In this document: in pieces, positions 46,101 through 55,419 of the stretch | Numbering within the stretch: position 1 is the first letter of the stretch | How the letters are laid out: each line of letters begins with the position of its first letter | Made by a program: the position numbers and the translations under genes | Source of the DNA: Austwickia chelonae | Lineage (GTDB): Bacteria; Actinomycetota; Actinomycetes; Actinomycetales; Dermatophilaceae | DNA: 64,000 bases | Assembly: GCF_003391095.1 (NCBI RefSeq) | Contig: NZ_CP031447.1 | Location: 2,666,001 to 2,730,000 of the forward strand | Reading direction: 5' to 3' | Notes under the pieces: generated by a model | Database searches by the model: none | What the model saw: the letters and a program-made list of their open reading frames with translations, nothing else | Told to the model about the DNA's origin: nothing

Positions 46101-47677
46101 CGGACCCCCTCCGCAGCCCAGCCGACCTCACCCCCGCCTCCCGCCTACGCGCCCTCGAACGGGTCGCCGACGGACGCTATGACGTCATCGTCGTCGGCGG
46201 CGGCGTCACCGGCGCCGGAGTAGCCCTCGACGCAGCCTCCCGAGGTCTCCGTACCGCACTGGTCGAGAAGGTCGACATCGCTGCCGGAACCAGCCGGTGG
46301 AGCAGCAAACTCGTACACGGTGGACTGCGCTATCTCGCCAAAGGCGATATCGCCGTGGCCTGGGAGTCCTCCGTGGAACGTCATCACCTGATGACGACCA
46401 TCGCACCGCATCTCACCCGATCCGCCCAGTACCTCGTCCCCTTCGACCAGAACACCGGACCGGCGATGGGCGCGCTCGCCGAGGTCGGGATCCGCTTCGC
46501 TGACCTGATGCGTCTCGCTGCTCGTACGCCGGGGGCTCTCCTGCCCGCTCCGCACCGCCTCGGCCCGGCCGGCACGATGTGCCTGGCACCGGGGCTGCGG
46601 CGAGAAGGCCTACGCGGTTCCCTGGTCTACACCGACGGCCAGCTCGAGGACGACGCCCGCCTCGTCGTCGCCCTGACCCGGACGGCTGCCGCGCACGGCG
46701 CCGACATCATCACGCGTTGCCGGGCCGAGAACCTCCGCGATGACCGACTGACCCTGGTCGACGAGCTGACCGGACAACGCCTCGAAGGGCGTGGCGTGGT
46801 CGTCTCGGCCACCGGGGTCTGGGCCGACGAACATGCGCCCGATCTACGGATCGCCCCCAGCCGGGGATCACACATCGTGGTGCGCGCCTCCGCCGTAGGA
46901 CACCCCCGGGTGATCTTCACCGCTCCGGTGCCCGGCCACTTCGGCCGCTATGTCTTCGCGATGCCACAGACCGATGGCCTGGTGATCATCGGATTGACCG
47001 ACGAACCGACCGCTGGGGTCGACGGCATCGCCCCGCCGGTACCCGTCGAGGACGAGACCTTCCTCCTGTCCACCATCAACAGCACCTTGAACACGCCGTT
47101 GACCTCAGCAGACGTCGTGGGCAGGTTCGCCGGCCTCCGCCCTCTGGTCCTGCCTGCCTCCGGTGGGCAAGGAGCGACCGCAGACGTCTCGCGTCGTCAT
47201 CTCCTGATCGACGCCCCCGGGCAGCCGATCACGATCGCCGGTGGGAAATTGACCACGTACCGGTTGATGGCCGAGCAGACGGTCGATGCCGTCTCCGGCC
47301 GCCTCCGGCGAGAGACCGTGAGCCGGACCCGGCAGCTCCCGCTGATCGGCGCTGCCGACCGCTCGCTGCTGAACAGGTTGCCGTACGAGCGCCGACTGGT
47401 ACGTCGTTATGGCACCGAGGCCGTCCGCGTGGCAGAGCTCGCTTCGCGTCACCCCCAGTTGGCGACCCCGGTCGCCGAGGGGGTACCCACGACCGGCGCA
47501 GAGATGCTCTTCGGCGCCCTGTGCGAAGGAGCTTTGCAGACGGACGACCTGGTGGAACGCCGGACACGTGTCTCCTTCGTGGAGGAAGCCGTCCCGGCGG
47601 CCACCGAGGCTGCCCGACAGGTGTTGGAGCTCGCTGCCGAGCTCGGTCAGGCCAGGCCCAGGTCGCTCAAGGAGTAG
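46097..47677 (+). CDS. glpD: Aerobic glycerol-3-phosphate dehydrogenase
   Basis: 526 residues, FAD enzyme oxidising G3P to DHAP at the membrane and feeding the quinone pool. N-terminal YDVIVVGGGVTGAGVALDAASRGLRTALVE (dinucleotide-binding block), GTSRWSSKLVHGGLRYL, PSRGSHIVV, ITIAGGKLTTYR and C-terminal domain to residue 526. Second gene after tetR. Its last 31 bp overlap the convergent pyrE 3' end. Confidence 0.95.
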   Translation: MTDPLRSPADLTPASRLRALERVADGRYDVIVVGGGVTGAGVALDAASRGLRTALVEKVDIAAGTSRWSSKLVHGGLRYLAKGDIAVAWESSVERHHLMTTIAPHLTRSAQYLVPFDQNTGPAMGALAEVGIRFADLMRLAARTPGALLPAPHRLGPAGTMCLAPGLRREGLRGSLVYTDGQLEDDARLVVALTRTAAAHGADIITRCRAENLRDDRLTLVDELTGQRLEGRGVVVSATGVWADEHAPDLRIAPSRGSHIVVRASAVGHPRVIFTAPVPGHFGRYVFAMPQTDGLVIIGLTDEPTAGVDGIAPPVPVEDETFLLSTINSTLNTPLTSADVVGRFAGLRPLVLPASGGQGATADVSRRHLLIDAPGQPITIAGGKLTTYRLMAEQTVDAVSGRLRRETVSRTRQLPLIGAADRSLLNRLPYERRLVRRYGTEAVRVAELASRHPQLATPVAEGVPTTGAEMLFGALCEGALQTDDLVERRTRVSFVEEAVPAATEAARQVLELAAELGQARPRSLKE

Positions 47678-48195
47678 GCGTACCGGTAGGGCAAGGCCGT
47701 CTCAGCGGCGATGCGTTCGGCAGCACCGGAGTCACGGTCGGCGATGACGGCCACCGCCACGACCTCCGCACCGGCTTCCTGGCAGGCTTCCACCGCAGTC
47801 AACGGGGAGCCGCCGGTCGTCGAGGTGTCCTCCACCACCAGGACTCGGCGGCCGGCGACGGAGGGTCCTTCGATCCGCTGCTGCAGTCCGTGGGCTTTCC
47901 CGCTCTTGCGCACGACGAAGGCGTCCAGGCGTCGGCCCCGGGCGGCAGCGGCATGCAGCATCGCCGTGGCCACGGGATCGGCCCCCATGGTCAGCCCGCC
48001 CACCGCGTCGAACTCCAGGTCGGCGACCACGTCGAGCATCACCTCACCGACCAAGGGTGCTGCGGCCCCGTCGAGGGTGATGCGGCGCAGATCGACGTAG
48101 TAGTCGGCTTCTTTCCCGGAGGACAGGGTCACTCGACCGTGGACGACGGCCTGGTCCTTGACGAGTGCGAGCAGTCGGCTCTTGGCATCGGTCAC
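47647..48195 (-). CDS. pyrE: Orotate phosphoribosyltransferase
   Basis: 182 residues from GTG at 48195; TAGGGT exactly 7 nt upstream supports a leaderless start there, whereas GTG at 48204 adds three residues. TLSSGKEADYYVDLR, GGLTMGADPVATAM, FVVRKSGKAHG and the PRPP loop VLVVEDTSTTGGSPL are diagnostic. It makes OMP from orotate (pyrimidine synthesis). The T-A-G of that -10 hexamer is also the stop codon of the upstream SDR gene. Confidence 0.95.
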   Translation of the reverse strand: MTDAKSRLLALVKDQAVVHGRVTLSSGKEADYYVDLRRITLDGAAAPLVGEVMLDVVADLEFDAVGGLTMGADPVATAMLHAAAARGRRLDAFVVRKSGKAHGLQQRIEGPSVAGRRVLVVEDTSTTGGSPLTAVEACQEAGAEVVAVAVIADRDSGAAERIAAETALPYRYAYSLSDLGLA

Positions 48196-48205
48196 GAGCC
48201 CCACC

Positions 48206-49012
48206 CTACTGGCGGGACGGTGCCGTCCGGTGGTCCGAACGACGGCCGCGTTCCTCGCTCAACGCCAGCGACAGCGCCTGCACGGCCCGACGCGGCATCA
48301 TCCCGGTGATGATCTCTGCCGCGCGATAGAGGGCCCCGGGAGTGCTGATGACCTTTCCTGCACGGGCATCGGCCAGCGCATCCCGGACGAGCCGATCCGC
48401 GTTCAACCAGAGCAGCTCGGGGATGCCGTCCATCCGTACGCCCATCCGGTCGTGGAACTCGGTGTGGGTGTAGCCGGGGCAGAGCGCGGTGATCCCGACG
48501 CCGCTTCCGGTCAGCGCCACGGCCGTCGACTGGGTGAAGGCCGTCACCCAGGCCTTGCAGGCCGAGTAGGTGCCCATGGTGACGAAGGAGGCGACGCTGG
48601 AGACATTGATGATGTGGCCTCGTCCACGTGCTCTCATGGCACGCCCAGCGGCGTGGGTCAGGACGAGGACCGCCTGGCAGAGCACCGCCAGCTGCTTTTC
48701 CTCGTCGACGATGTCGGAGTCGAAGAAGGAGGTCTTCAGCGCGAATCCGGCGTTGTTGACCAACAGGTCCACCGCGTCCTCGCCGTCGACGCCCACCCGG
48801 GCGGCGACCCGGTCCAGGTCGGCACGATCCGCCAGATCGGCGGTGAGCACATCACAGCGGACACCGTGGGTGCTGGTCAGCTCGGCAGCGAGTGCGTCGA
48901 GGCGGGTGGTGTCCCGGGCGACCAGGACGAGGTCATGTCCGGTGGCGGCCAGGCGGTGGGCGAAAGCCCGTCCGATGCCTGCGCTGGCGCCGGTGATCAG
49001 TGCAGTGGTCAT
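48206..49012 (-). CDS. Short-chain dehydrogenase/reductase
   Basis: 268 residues, classical SDR. Cofactor motif ALITGASAGIGRAFAHRL (TGxxxGIG), NNAG in DLLVNNAGFA, and catalytic Ser-Tyr-Lys in INVSSVASFVTMGTYSACKAW. The substrate is unknown; the C-terminal MPRRAVQALSLAL resembles fatty-acyl-type SDRs. TAGTTT stands 7 nt before the ATG with no ribosome site, again leaderless. Confidence 0.9.
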   Translation of the reverse strand: MTTALITGASAGIGRAFAHRLAATGHDLVLVARDTTRLDALAAELTSTHGVRCDVLTADLADRADLDRVAARVGVDGEDAVDLLVNNAGFALKTSFFDSDIVDEEKQLAVLCQAVLVLTHAAGRAMRARGRGHIINVSSVASFVTMGTYSACKAWVTAFTQSTAVALTGSGVGITALCPGYTHTEFHDRMGVRMDGIPELLWLNADRLVRDALADARAGKVISTPGALYRAAEIITGMMPRRAVQALSLALSEERGRRSDHRTAPSRQ

Positions 49013-49039
49013 GGTGAGAAAACTATCTCCCGACGGCCA

Positions 49040-49080
49040 CGGCAGGCCGGTTCCGGACGCGACGACCGGCCTGCCGTGCC
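49040..49080. terminator. Terminator after lldD
   Basis: CACGGCAGGCCGGT (49040-49053) pairs perfectly with ACCGGCCTGCCGTG (49067-49080), 14-bp stem, 9 bp beyond the lldD stop. Confidence 0.8.
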
Positions 49081-49088
49081 TGAATCCG

Positions 49089-50321
49089 TCAGATCACGGT
49101 GGGAACCATCCGGCGTAGCTGGGTGACATGCCGCGGTTCGAGTTCGCCCAGCGAGGACACCCCGAGCAGCTGCATGGTGCGTTCGATCTCACTGCGCAGG
49201 ATCTCGATGGTCCGGTCGACGCCTTCACGTCCGCCGGCCATCAGTCCGTAGAGATAGGCCCGTCCGATCAGGGTGAATTTGGCGCCGAGCGCGATGGAGG
49301 CCACGATGTCGGCTCCGTTCATGATGCCGGTGTCGATCATGACGGTGGCATCCTGGCCGACCTCCCGGACGACCTGCGGGAGCAGATGGAAGGGGATCGG
49401 CGCCCGGTCGAGCTGGCGTCCGCCGTGGTTGGAGAGCACGAGGCCGTCGACGCCCAGGCCGACGAGCCGTTTGGAGTCCTCGATGTTCTGTACGCCTTTG
49501 ACCACGATCTTCCCGGGCCACAGTTCGCGGATGACCGCGAGGTCCTCATAGCTGATGGTCGGATCCATCGCGGAGTTCAGGAGTTCGCCGACGGTACCTC
49601 CGGTGGAGGACAGCGAGGCGAACTCGAGTTTCGGGGTGGTCAGGAAGTCGTACCACCACCACGGCCGCGGAATCGCATTGGCGACGGTGCCCAGGCTGAT
49701 CTGCGGGGGGATGGAGAAACCATTGCGTTTGTCGCGCAGGCGTGCCCCGGCGACCGGGGTGTCGACGGTGAACATGAGGGTGTCGAAGCCTGCGGCGGCA
49801 GCGCGTTTCGCCAGGGCGTAGGAGATCTCCCGTTCGCGCATGACGTAGAGCTGGAACCAGTTGCGCCCGTTCGGGTTGGCAGCCTTCACCTCTTCGATGG
49901 AGGAGGTGCCCAGGGTGGACAAGGTGAACGGGATGCCTGCTGCGGCAGCAGCTCCCGCTCCGGCGATCTCACCCTCGGTCTGCATGAGCCGGGTGAATCC
50001 GGTCGGGGCGATGCCGAAGGGCATGGCGGAGGGCCCGCCCAGGATCTCGGTGGACAGGTCGACCTGCTCGGCAGGTTTCAGGATGTCGGGGTGGAATTCC
50101 ACGTCTTCGAAGGCTTGCCTGGCCCGGGCGAGGGAGAGCTCACCTTCGGCGGCGCCGTCCGTGTAGTCGAAAGCGGCTTTGGGGGTGCGCCGCTTGGCGA
50201 TGCGCTGCAGGTCGTGGATCGTCAATGCTGCTTCGAGCCTGCGCTTCTTGCCGTTGAGTTCCGGCTTCTTGAACTTCATCAGTTCGAAGAGCTCGACAGG
50301 GTTGGGAAGTTGCCGCCTCAT
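49089..50321 (-). CDS. lldD: FMN-dependent L-lactate dehydrogenase family enzyme
   Basis: 410 residues. [90 protein letters not shown] (catalytic His in SNHGGRQLD) and the FMN phosphate site [29 protein letters not shown]. It oxidises L-lactate or another alpha-hydroxy acid. The ~35-residue N-terminal extension ([18 protein letters not shown]) is usual for actinobacterial LldD. GAGAGGGA lies 6 nt before the ATG. Single gene. Confidence 0.92.
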   Translation of the reverse strand: MRRQLPNPVELFELMKFKKPELNGKKRRLEAALTIHDLQRIAKRRTPKAAFDYTDGAAEGELSLARARQAFEDVEFHPDILKPAEQVDLSTEILGGPSAMPFGIAPTGFTRLMQTEGEIAGAGAAAAAGIPFTLSTLGTSSIEEVKAANPNGRNWFQLYVMREREISYALAKRAAAAGFDTLMFTVDTPVAGARLRDKRNGFSIPPQISLGTVANAIPRPWWWYDFLTTPKLEFASLSSTGGTVGELLNSAMDPTISYEDLAVIRELWPGKIVVKGVQNIEDSKRLVGLGVDGLVLSNHGGRQLDRAPIPFHLLPQVVREVGQDATVMIDTGIMNGADIVASIALGAKFTLIGRAYLYGLMAGGREGVDRTIEILRSEIERTMQLLGVSSLGELEPRHVTQLRRMVPTVI

Positions 50322-50622
50322 GGTCGGTCCCTCTCGGTCGGTCTTGGAGGTAGATCAACTGTCATGACGTGCGTCGTCGCTGGCGGCGTCCTTGCCTTGT
50401 CCTGACAGTTCCGACCCGCTCAGAGGCGATGCACTGATGAGAGCGGGGAACGCGATGCCCGGCACGCTTCGGGGGCTACCGGGCAGCATGATCCGCCGCT
50501 GTCCACGCCCGGCGGAAGGGTGGCATCTGCACGAATCATTCTGTACGACAGTCCTGGAAAGCAACTGACTGCCTGCTTTCGCGGCCTGCGGCCGTGCCCG
50601 AACCACCGTTACGCTGAGGAAT
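50322..50622. other. Divergent intergenic region, lldD/xth
   Basis: About 300 bp without a gene. An 8-bp inverted repeat AACTGTCA (50357-50364) / TGACAGTT (50403-50410) lies 36 bp upstream of lldD. TACGCT at 50610-50615, 7 nt before the rightward GTG, is a likely leaderless -10. Confidence 0.45.
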
Positions 50623-51414
50623 GTGCGTATTGCGACGTGGAATATCAACTCCGTCCGGAGCCGGTTCGAACGCGCGATAGCGCTGCTGGACCGGCACGAG
50701 ATCGATGTGCTTGCGCTGCAGGAGACCAAGTGCAAGGACGAGCAGTTCCCTCGGCAGCCGTTCGAGGACGCTGGTTATGCGGTGGCCTGTCATGGTCTGA
50801 ACCAGTGGAACGGTGTCGCCCTGATCTCCCGGGTCGGGATCGAGGACGTCCAGATCGGTTTTCCCGGGATGCCCGCCTGGGGTGAGCCGGAGGCGGTCGC
50901 CGAGGCGCGGGCCCTGGGTGCGCTCTGCGGTGGGGTGCGGGTGTGGTCGTTGTACATTCCGAACGGTCGTGGCTTGGATCATCCGCACTACCGGTACAAG
51001 CTCGACTGGTTGGCTGCGCTGCGCCGTGCTGGGCAGAGTTGGCTCGTCGAGGACGCCGAGGCCCAGATCGTCCTGAGCGGTGACTGGAATGTGGCGCCGA
51101 CCGACGAGGACGTCTGGGACCCGGAGTTCTTCCGCGACAAGACCCACACGAGCCTGCCGGAGCGGGAGGCCTTCACCGGCATGGTCGACGCCGGTTTCGC
51201 CGATGTGGTGCGGCCGCACTGCCCCGGACCGGGCGTCTACACCTATTGGGACTACACCCAATTGCGGTTCCCGAAGAGGCAGGGCATGCGCATCGATTTC
51301 GCTTTGGCCTCTCCCGCGGTTCAGGCCAGGGCCTCCGGGGCTTTCATCGACCGTGACGAACGTAAGGGCAAGGGTGCTAGTGATCATGCCCCGGTCGTGG
51401 TCGATCTGGACTGA
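50623..51414 (+). CDS. xth: Exodeoxyribonuclease III
   Basis: 263 residues, EEP nuclease fold. RIATWNINSVRSRFERAI, LALQETKCKDEQFP (metal Glu), YIPNGRGLDHPHYRYKLDWL, LSGDWNVAPTDEDVWDP, YTYWDYTQLRFPKRQGMRID and C-terminal GASDHAPVVVDL (catalytic Asp-His) are complete. It removes 3' blocks and cuts AP sites in base excision repair. GTG start with a -10-like TACGCT at a 7-nt distance; GAGGA overlaps as a weak ribosome site. Confidence 0.95.
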   Translation: MRIATWNINSVRSRFERAIALLDRHEIDVLALQETKCKDEQFPRQPFEDAGYAVACHGLNQWNGVALISRVGIEDVQIGFPGMPAWGEPEAVAEARALGALCGGVRVWSLYIPNGRGLDHPHYRYKLDWLAALRRAGQSWLVEDAEAQIVLSGDWNVAPTDEDVWDPEFFRDKTHTSLPEREAFTGMVDAGFADVVRPHCPGPGVYTYWDYTQLRFPKRQGMRIDFALASPAVQARASGAFIDRDERKGKGASDHAPVVVDLD

Positions 51415-51504
51415 GACCGCACAGCCTCAGGGCTGACAGCCAGGAGTCGACGGAGCACCGGTCCCGTCCGGTGGTTCCGTACCCACATCGTGGAGAGGAT
51501 CCCC

Positions 51505-53304
51505 ATGACCACCGCCATCGAGGATTACGCCTTCATCGGGGACCGGCACACCGGCGCCCTGATCTCCCCCGACGGCTCGTTGGACTGGTTGTGTCTGCCG
51601 AATTTCGACAGCCCGGCCTGTTTCGCATCGCTGCTGGGCTCGGAGGAGCACGGACGGTGGCTGCTCAGCCCGCAGGGTCCGGCGCACACCGTCCGCCGTT
51701 ACCTACCGGACAGTCTTGTCCTGGAGACCGTGCACGAGACCGATACGGGTGTGGTCCGGGTGACCGACCTGATGCCCGAGGGCAGCAAACGGGCCGATGT
51801 CTTGCGCCGGGTCGAGGGCGTCAGCGGGGAGGTGCTGATCTGTCACGAGTGGCGGGTGCGGCCCTGGTACGGGCGGATGACCCCGCTGGTGCAGACCCGG
51901 GAATTGCACGGTGACACCGCTCTGGTGGCGGTGTGCGGCCCGGACCGGTTCACCCTGCGAGGCCCACGGTTGCCGGTGGCCGATAGCGACGGCGTCTGCC
52001 GTGACGTGCTGGTCGTTCGGGCCGGGGAGGTCCTCGACTTCCATCTGACCTGGCAGGCTTCCTATCGTCCGCCGGGCCGTCCGGTCGACCTGTCCCGGTC
52101 CATCGAGGAGGAGGTCGCCGACGATTCGTCCTGGGTCGACCTGTGCCGGTACGAGGGTCGTTATCGGGAGCAGGTGCGTCGTTCCTTGCTGGTGCTGCGC
52201 CATCTGACCCATGCCCGGACCGGGGGCATGGTGGCGGCGCTGACGACCTCCCTGCCCGAGGAGATCGGCGGGGAACGTAACTGGGACTACCGGTACTGCT
52301 GGCTCCGTGATTCGGCGCTGACGCTGGAAGCCTTGTTGCGGGCGGGCTTCCGCGACAAGGCGGTCCTGTGGCGGGACTGGCTGATCCGGGCCGTGGCCGG
52401 CGACCCGACCCGGATGCAGATCATGTACCGCATCGATGCCGGCTTCGACCTGCCGGAGCGGGTCCTCGATCATCTTCCCGGCTATGCCGGGTCGACGCCG
52501 GTCCGGATCGGGAACGGCGCGGTCGATCAACGGCAGACCGATGTGCTCGGCGAGGTGATGATCGCCTTGGACCAGGCACGCCGTGCAGGAGTCCACGAGT
52601 CGAACCTGTCGGCCTGCCTTCAGGTCGAGCTGGTCGACGACCTGGCCCGGCACTGGCGGGATGCCGACAACGGCATCTGGGAGATTCGGGGACCGCTGCG
52701 TCGGTTCACCCATTCGCAGGTGATGGTGTGGGTGGTGATGGACATCGCGTTGCGGGCCGTCGAGGCCGGGGATCTACCGGCGACCGGCGATGTGGCCACC
52801 TGGCGAAGGGTTCGCGAGCAGGTGCATGCCGAGGTGGAGACCTACGGGGTGAGTCCGACCAGAGGCTGTTTCGTGCAGCATTACGACACCGAGGAGGTCG
52901 ACGCCTCGCTGTTGTTGCTGCCGGTGGTGGGTTTCTGCTCGGCGAACGACCCACGGTTCGTGGCGACGGTACAGGCCGTGGAAGAGGATCTGCTGCGGGA
53001 CGGGATGGTCCTGCGTTATCGCACGTCCACCGGTGTCGATGGGCTGCCCGGCGCCGAAGACCCGTTCCTGATCTGTTGTTTCTGGCTGGTGACCGCCTAC
53101 GCACGGATGGGACGGTCGGCCGATGCGGAGGCCTTGATGGACCGTCTGGTCGCCCTGCCCGGGGCGCTGGGGCTCTTCGCCGAACAGTCGGACGCGAGCG
53201 GGGCCATGCTGGGCAATTTCCCGCAGGCCTTCAGCCATCTGGGGTTGATCCTGGCGGCCTACGAACTGGACGACGCCCGTGAGGCTGCCCGGCAGGAGCG
53301 GTGA
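51505..53304 (+). CDS. GH15 family glucan hydrolase/trehalase
   Basis: 599 residues from ATG at 51505 (GAGAGGAT just upstream; GTG at 51490 is an alternative). N-terminal beta-sandwich domain AFIGDRHTGALISPDGSLDWLCLPNFDSPACFASLLG, linker, then the (alpha/alpha)6 domain with GGERNWDYRYCWLRDSALTLEAL. The mycobacterial trehalase and actinobacterial glucoamylase-like enzymes share this layout; the substrate may be trehalose or a short alpha-glucan. No signal peptide: cytoplasmic. It ends 3 bp before the convergent aldehyde dehydrogenase, with no terminator between. Confidence 0.9.
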   Translation: MTTAIEDYAFIGDRHTGALISPDGSLDWLCLPNFDSPACFASLLGSEEHGRWLLSPQGPAHTVRRYLPDSLVLETVHETDTGVVRVTDLMPEGSKRADVLRRVEGVSGEVLICHEWRVRPWYGRMTPLVQTRELHGDTALVAVCGPDRFTLRGPRLPVADSDGVCRDVLVVRAGEVLDFHLTWQASYRPPGRPVDLSRSIEEEVADDSSWVDLCRYEGRYREQVRRSLLVLRHLTHARTGGMVAALTTSLPEEIGGERNWDYRYCWLRDSALTLEALLRAGFRDKAVLWRDWLIRAVAGDPTRMQIMYRIDAGFDLPERVLDHLPGYAGSTPVRIGNGAVDQRQTDVLGEVMIALDQARRAGVHESNLSACLQVELVDDLARHWRDADNGIWEIRGPLRRFTHSQVMVWVVMDIALRAVEAGDLPATGDVATWRRVREQVHAEVETYGVSPTRGCFVQHYDTEEVDASLLLLPVVGFCSANDPRFVATVQAVEEDLLRDGMVLRYRTSTGVDGLPGAEDPFLICCFWLVTAYARMGRSADAEALMDRLVALPGALGLFAEQSDASGAMLGNFPQAFSHLGLILAAYELDDAREAARQER

Positions 53305-53307
53305 GGC

Positions 53308-54681
53308 TCAGTTCAAGGCGACACGGACGAGCTTCTTGTTGACGAATTCGTCGATGCCGTACTGGGCCAGTTCGCGGCCGAATCCGGAACGTTTCACTCC
53401 GCCGAAGGGCAGCCCGGCCTTGCTGGTGCCGTGCTCGTTGACATAGGCCATGCCGACGTCGAGCCGGCGAGCGGTGGCTTCGGCGAGGTCGAGGTCGTCG
53501 GTCCAGACCGATCCGGAGAGCCCGAAGTCGGAGGAGTTCGCGAATTCGACGGCTTCGTCGACGTCCGAGACGGGGAAGACCATCGCGACCGGTCCGAAGA
53601 GTTCTTCGGTGTAAGCACGCATCCGGTCGGTGATGCCGGTGAGCACGGTGGGTTGCATGTAGGCGCCTTCGCCGGAGACCTTGTCACCGCCGGTGTGCAC
53701 GGTGGCTCCCTTGTCGACGGCGTCCCGGACCTGCTCCAGGAGGGTGTCCAGTCCTTCGTGGGAGGACAGCGGGCCGACCTGGGTGTCCCGGTCATGGGGG
53801 TCGCCGACCTTCTGGGCAGCGACGGCCTTCGTCAGTTCATCGACGAAATCGTCGTAGTAACGGTCGAGGACGATCATCCGTTTGGGGCTGTTGCAGGCCT
53901 GCCCGGCGTTGCTGAGCCGGGCACGGGCGGCGACCCTGGCCGTGGCCCGGATATCGCCTCCGAGGACGATCATCGCGTCGGACCCGCCGAGTTCCAGCAC
54001 GGATTTCTTCAGGTGTTTCCCTGCGGCTTCGGCGACGGCTTGTCCTGCGGCTTCGCTGCCGGTCAGGGAGACTCCACGGACACGGCGGTCGGCGATGATC
54101 TCGCGGATCTGGTCGCTGTCGACGAAGACGTTCTGGTAGACCCCGGCGGGAAGTCCGCATTCGGTGAAGATCTCCTCCATGAGCAAGGAGGAGCGTGCAC
54201 AGATGGAGGCGTGTTTGAGCAGAATGGTGTTCCCGGTCAGCAGGTTCGGGGCGGCGAACCGGGCGACCTGGTAGTAGGGGAAGTTCCAGGGCATGACGCC
54301 CAGGAGCAGGCCGACGGGTTCTTTGAGCACGATCGAGCTCTGCGATCCCTGAGCGGGCAACGGGTCGGGGGCGAGGAGTTCCTCGGCGTGTTCGGCGTAG
54401 TAACGGTAGATGGAGACCACCAGGGCGAGCTCTCTCACCCCTTGGGCGTGGGGTTTTCCCATCTCGGTGGCGATGACGTCGGCAAGTTCGTCGGTACGTT
54501 CGGCGTAGCGGTCGGCGACCCGTGCGAGGAGCGCAGCACGTTCGGGGAGGGGGGTGCCACGCCATCCCTGGTAGGCGGTGTGTCCGCATTCGATGGCGGC
54601 CTGCACAGCGGACTCGTCCAGACTCTCCCAGGTGTGGAGTACTTCACCTGTGGCCGGGTTCTCGGTGCGGTAGTTAGCCAT
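53308..54681 (-). CDS. NAD(P)-dependent succinate-semialdehyde dehydrogenase type ALDH
   Basis: 457 residues from ATG at 54681 (AAAGGAC 7 nt upstream). Asn in GVMPWNFPYYQVAR, Glu in KKSVLELGGSDAMIV, catalytic Cys in SNAGQACNSPKRMIV, C-terminal KAGLPFGGVKRSGFGRELAQYGIDEFVN. The short N-terminus and these blocks match the bacterial GabD/Sad group, which oxidises succinate semialdehyde to succinate; other aldehydes are possible. Monocistronic. Confidence 0.9.
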   Translation of the reverse strand: MANYRTENPATGEVLHTWESLDESAVQAAIECGHTAYQGWRGTPLPERAALLARVADRYAERTDELADVIATEMGKPHAQGVRELALVVSIYRYYAEHAEELLAPDPLPAQGSQSSIVLKEPVGLLLGVMPWNFPYYQVARFAAPNLLTGNTILLKHASICARSSLLMEEIFTECGLPAGVYQNVFVDSDQIREIIADRRVRGVSLTGSEAAGQAVAEAAGKHLKKSVLELGGSDAMIVLGGDIRATARVAARARLSNAGQACNSPKRMIVLDRYYDDFVDELTKAVAAQKVGDPHDRDTQVGPLSSHEGLDTLLEQVRDAVDKGATVHTGGDKVSGEGAYMQPTVLTGITDRMRAYTEELFGPVAMVFPVSDVDEAVEFANSSDFGLSGSVWTDDLDLAEATARRLDVGMAYVNEHGTSKAGLPFGGVKRSGFGRELAQYGIDEFVNKKLVRVALN

Positions 54682-54826
54682 CGTGCTTGTCCTTTCGATC
54701 GGCGATATCGGCTCGGACATCCGGTTCCGCTTGTCCCACACCGTATTCGATCAAAGCGGAGGGAGCGCAAGGGCAGAGCCGGGCTCGGGTGTCGCCGCTC
54801 TCGGGTCGGCCGGCCCGGGTCGAGAC

Positions 54827-54924
54827 GGCGGAAAGCAGGAGAAGACGCCTGCTCCTGCCGATCTCGGCGGAAAGCAGGAGAAGACGCCTGCTCCTGCCGA
54901 TCTCGGCGGAAAGCAGGCGTCTTC
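54827..54924. repeat. Duplicated 39-bp unit forming nested terminator hairpins
   Basis: A 39-bp unit beginning GGCGGAAAGCAGGAGAAGAC occurs at 54827-54865 and exactly again at 54866-54904, with a partial third copy to 54917. GAAGACGCCTGCT in each unit is complementary to AGCAGGCGTCTTC at 54912-54924, so alternative hairpins form downstream of the glsB-like gene. Most simply a terminator that has been tandemly duplicated. Confidence 0.75.
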
Positions 54925-54950
54925 ACGATGTCCTACGTGAGCAGGGCCGC

Positions 54951-55220
54951 TCAGCGGCGACGTCCTGAGATCATGCCGACGATCCACAGCAGCACGACCG
55001 CGCCGAAAATAGCGGTCAGCATGCTGAAGATCAGGCCGCCTCCGGAGACGTCGACCCCGAAGATCCCCAGGAGGAAACCACCCAGGAGACCGCCGAGGAC
55101 ACCGACCACGATGTTCAGGCCGATACCCATCTGGGCATCGGTCTTCATGATCTTGCTGGCGATCCACCCGGCGATACCGCCGAGCACGATCCAACCGAAG
55201 ATTCCCCAACTGATGGTTAT
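54951..55220 (-). CDS. GlsB/YeaQ/YmgE family small membrane protein
   Basis: Family of three-helix, glycine-rich stress-associated membrane proteins: LGGIAGWIASKIM, GIGLNIVVGVLGGLLGGFLLG, FGAVVLLWIVGMISGRRR. From GTG at 55187 the protein is 78 residues but lacks the usual first half-helix and has no ribosome site. The frame continues upstream as ITISWGIFGWIV, the expected family N-terminus, to a stop at 55229; the only plausible start there is ATA at 55220, 5-10 nt after AAAGGTGGTG. I therefore extend the gene to 55220 as an inferred non-canonical start. Confidence 0.75.
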   Translation of the reverse strand: MTISWGIFGWIVLGGIAGWIASKIMKTDAQMGIGLNIVVGVLGGLLGGFLLGIFGVDVSGGGLIFSMLTAIFGAVVLLWIVGMISGRRR

Positions 55221-55419
55221 CTGCGGTCACCACCTTTCTGATCCGAAAAATCGAAATCCACTCCTGCCGCACTGTATGTCGGTTTATACGAATATTCGCC
55301 TCAAACAAACGATTTCTTGAAAAGAAAGAAAATAGGAACTTTGAGCTGCGATAAACAAGCCGGTGAAAACCCACCCCATAACCCCTTCGCCAGGCTTGAT
55401 GTCACGTCAGAATCGGCCC

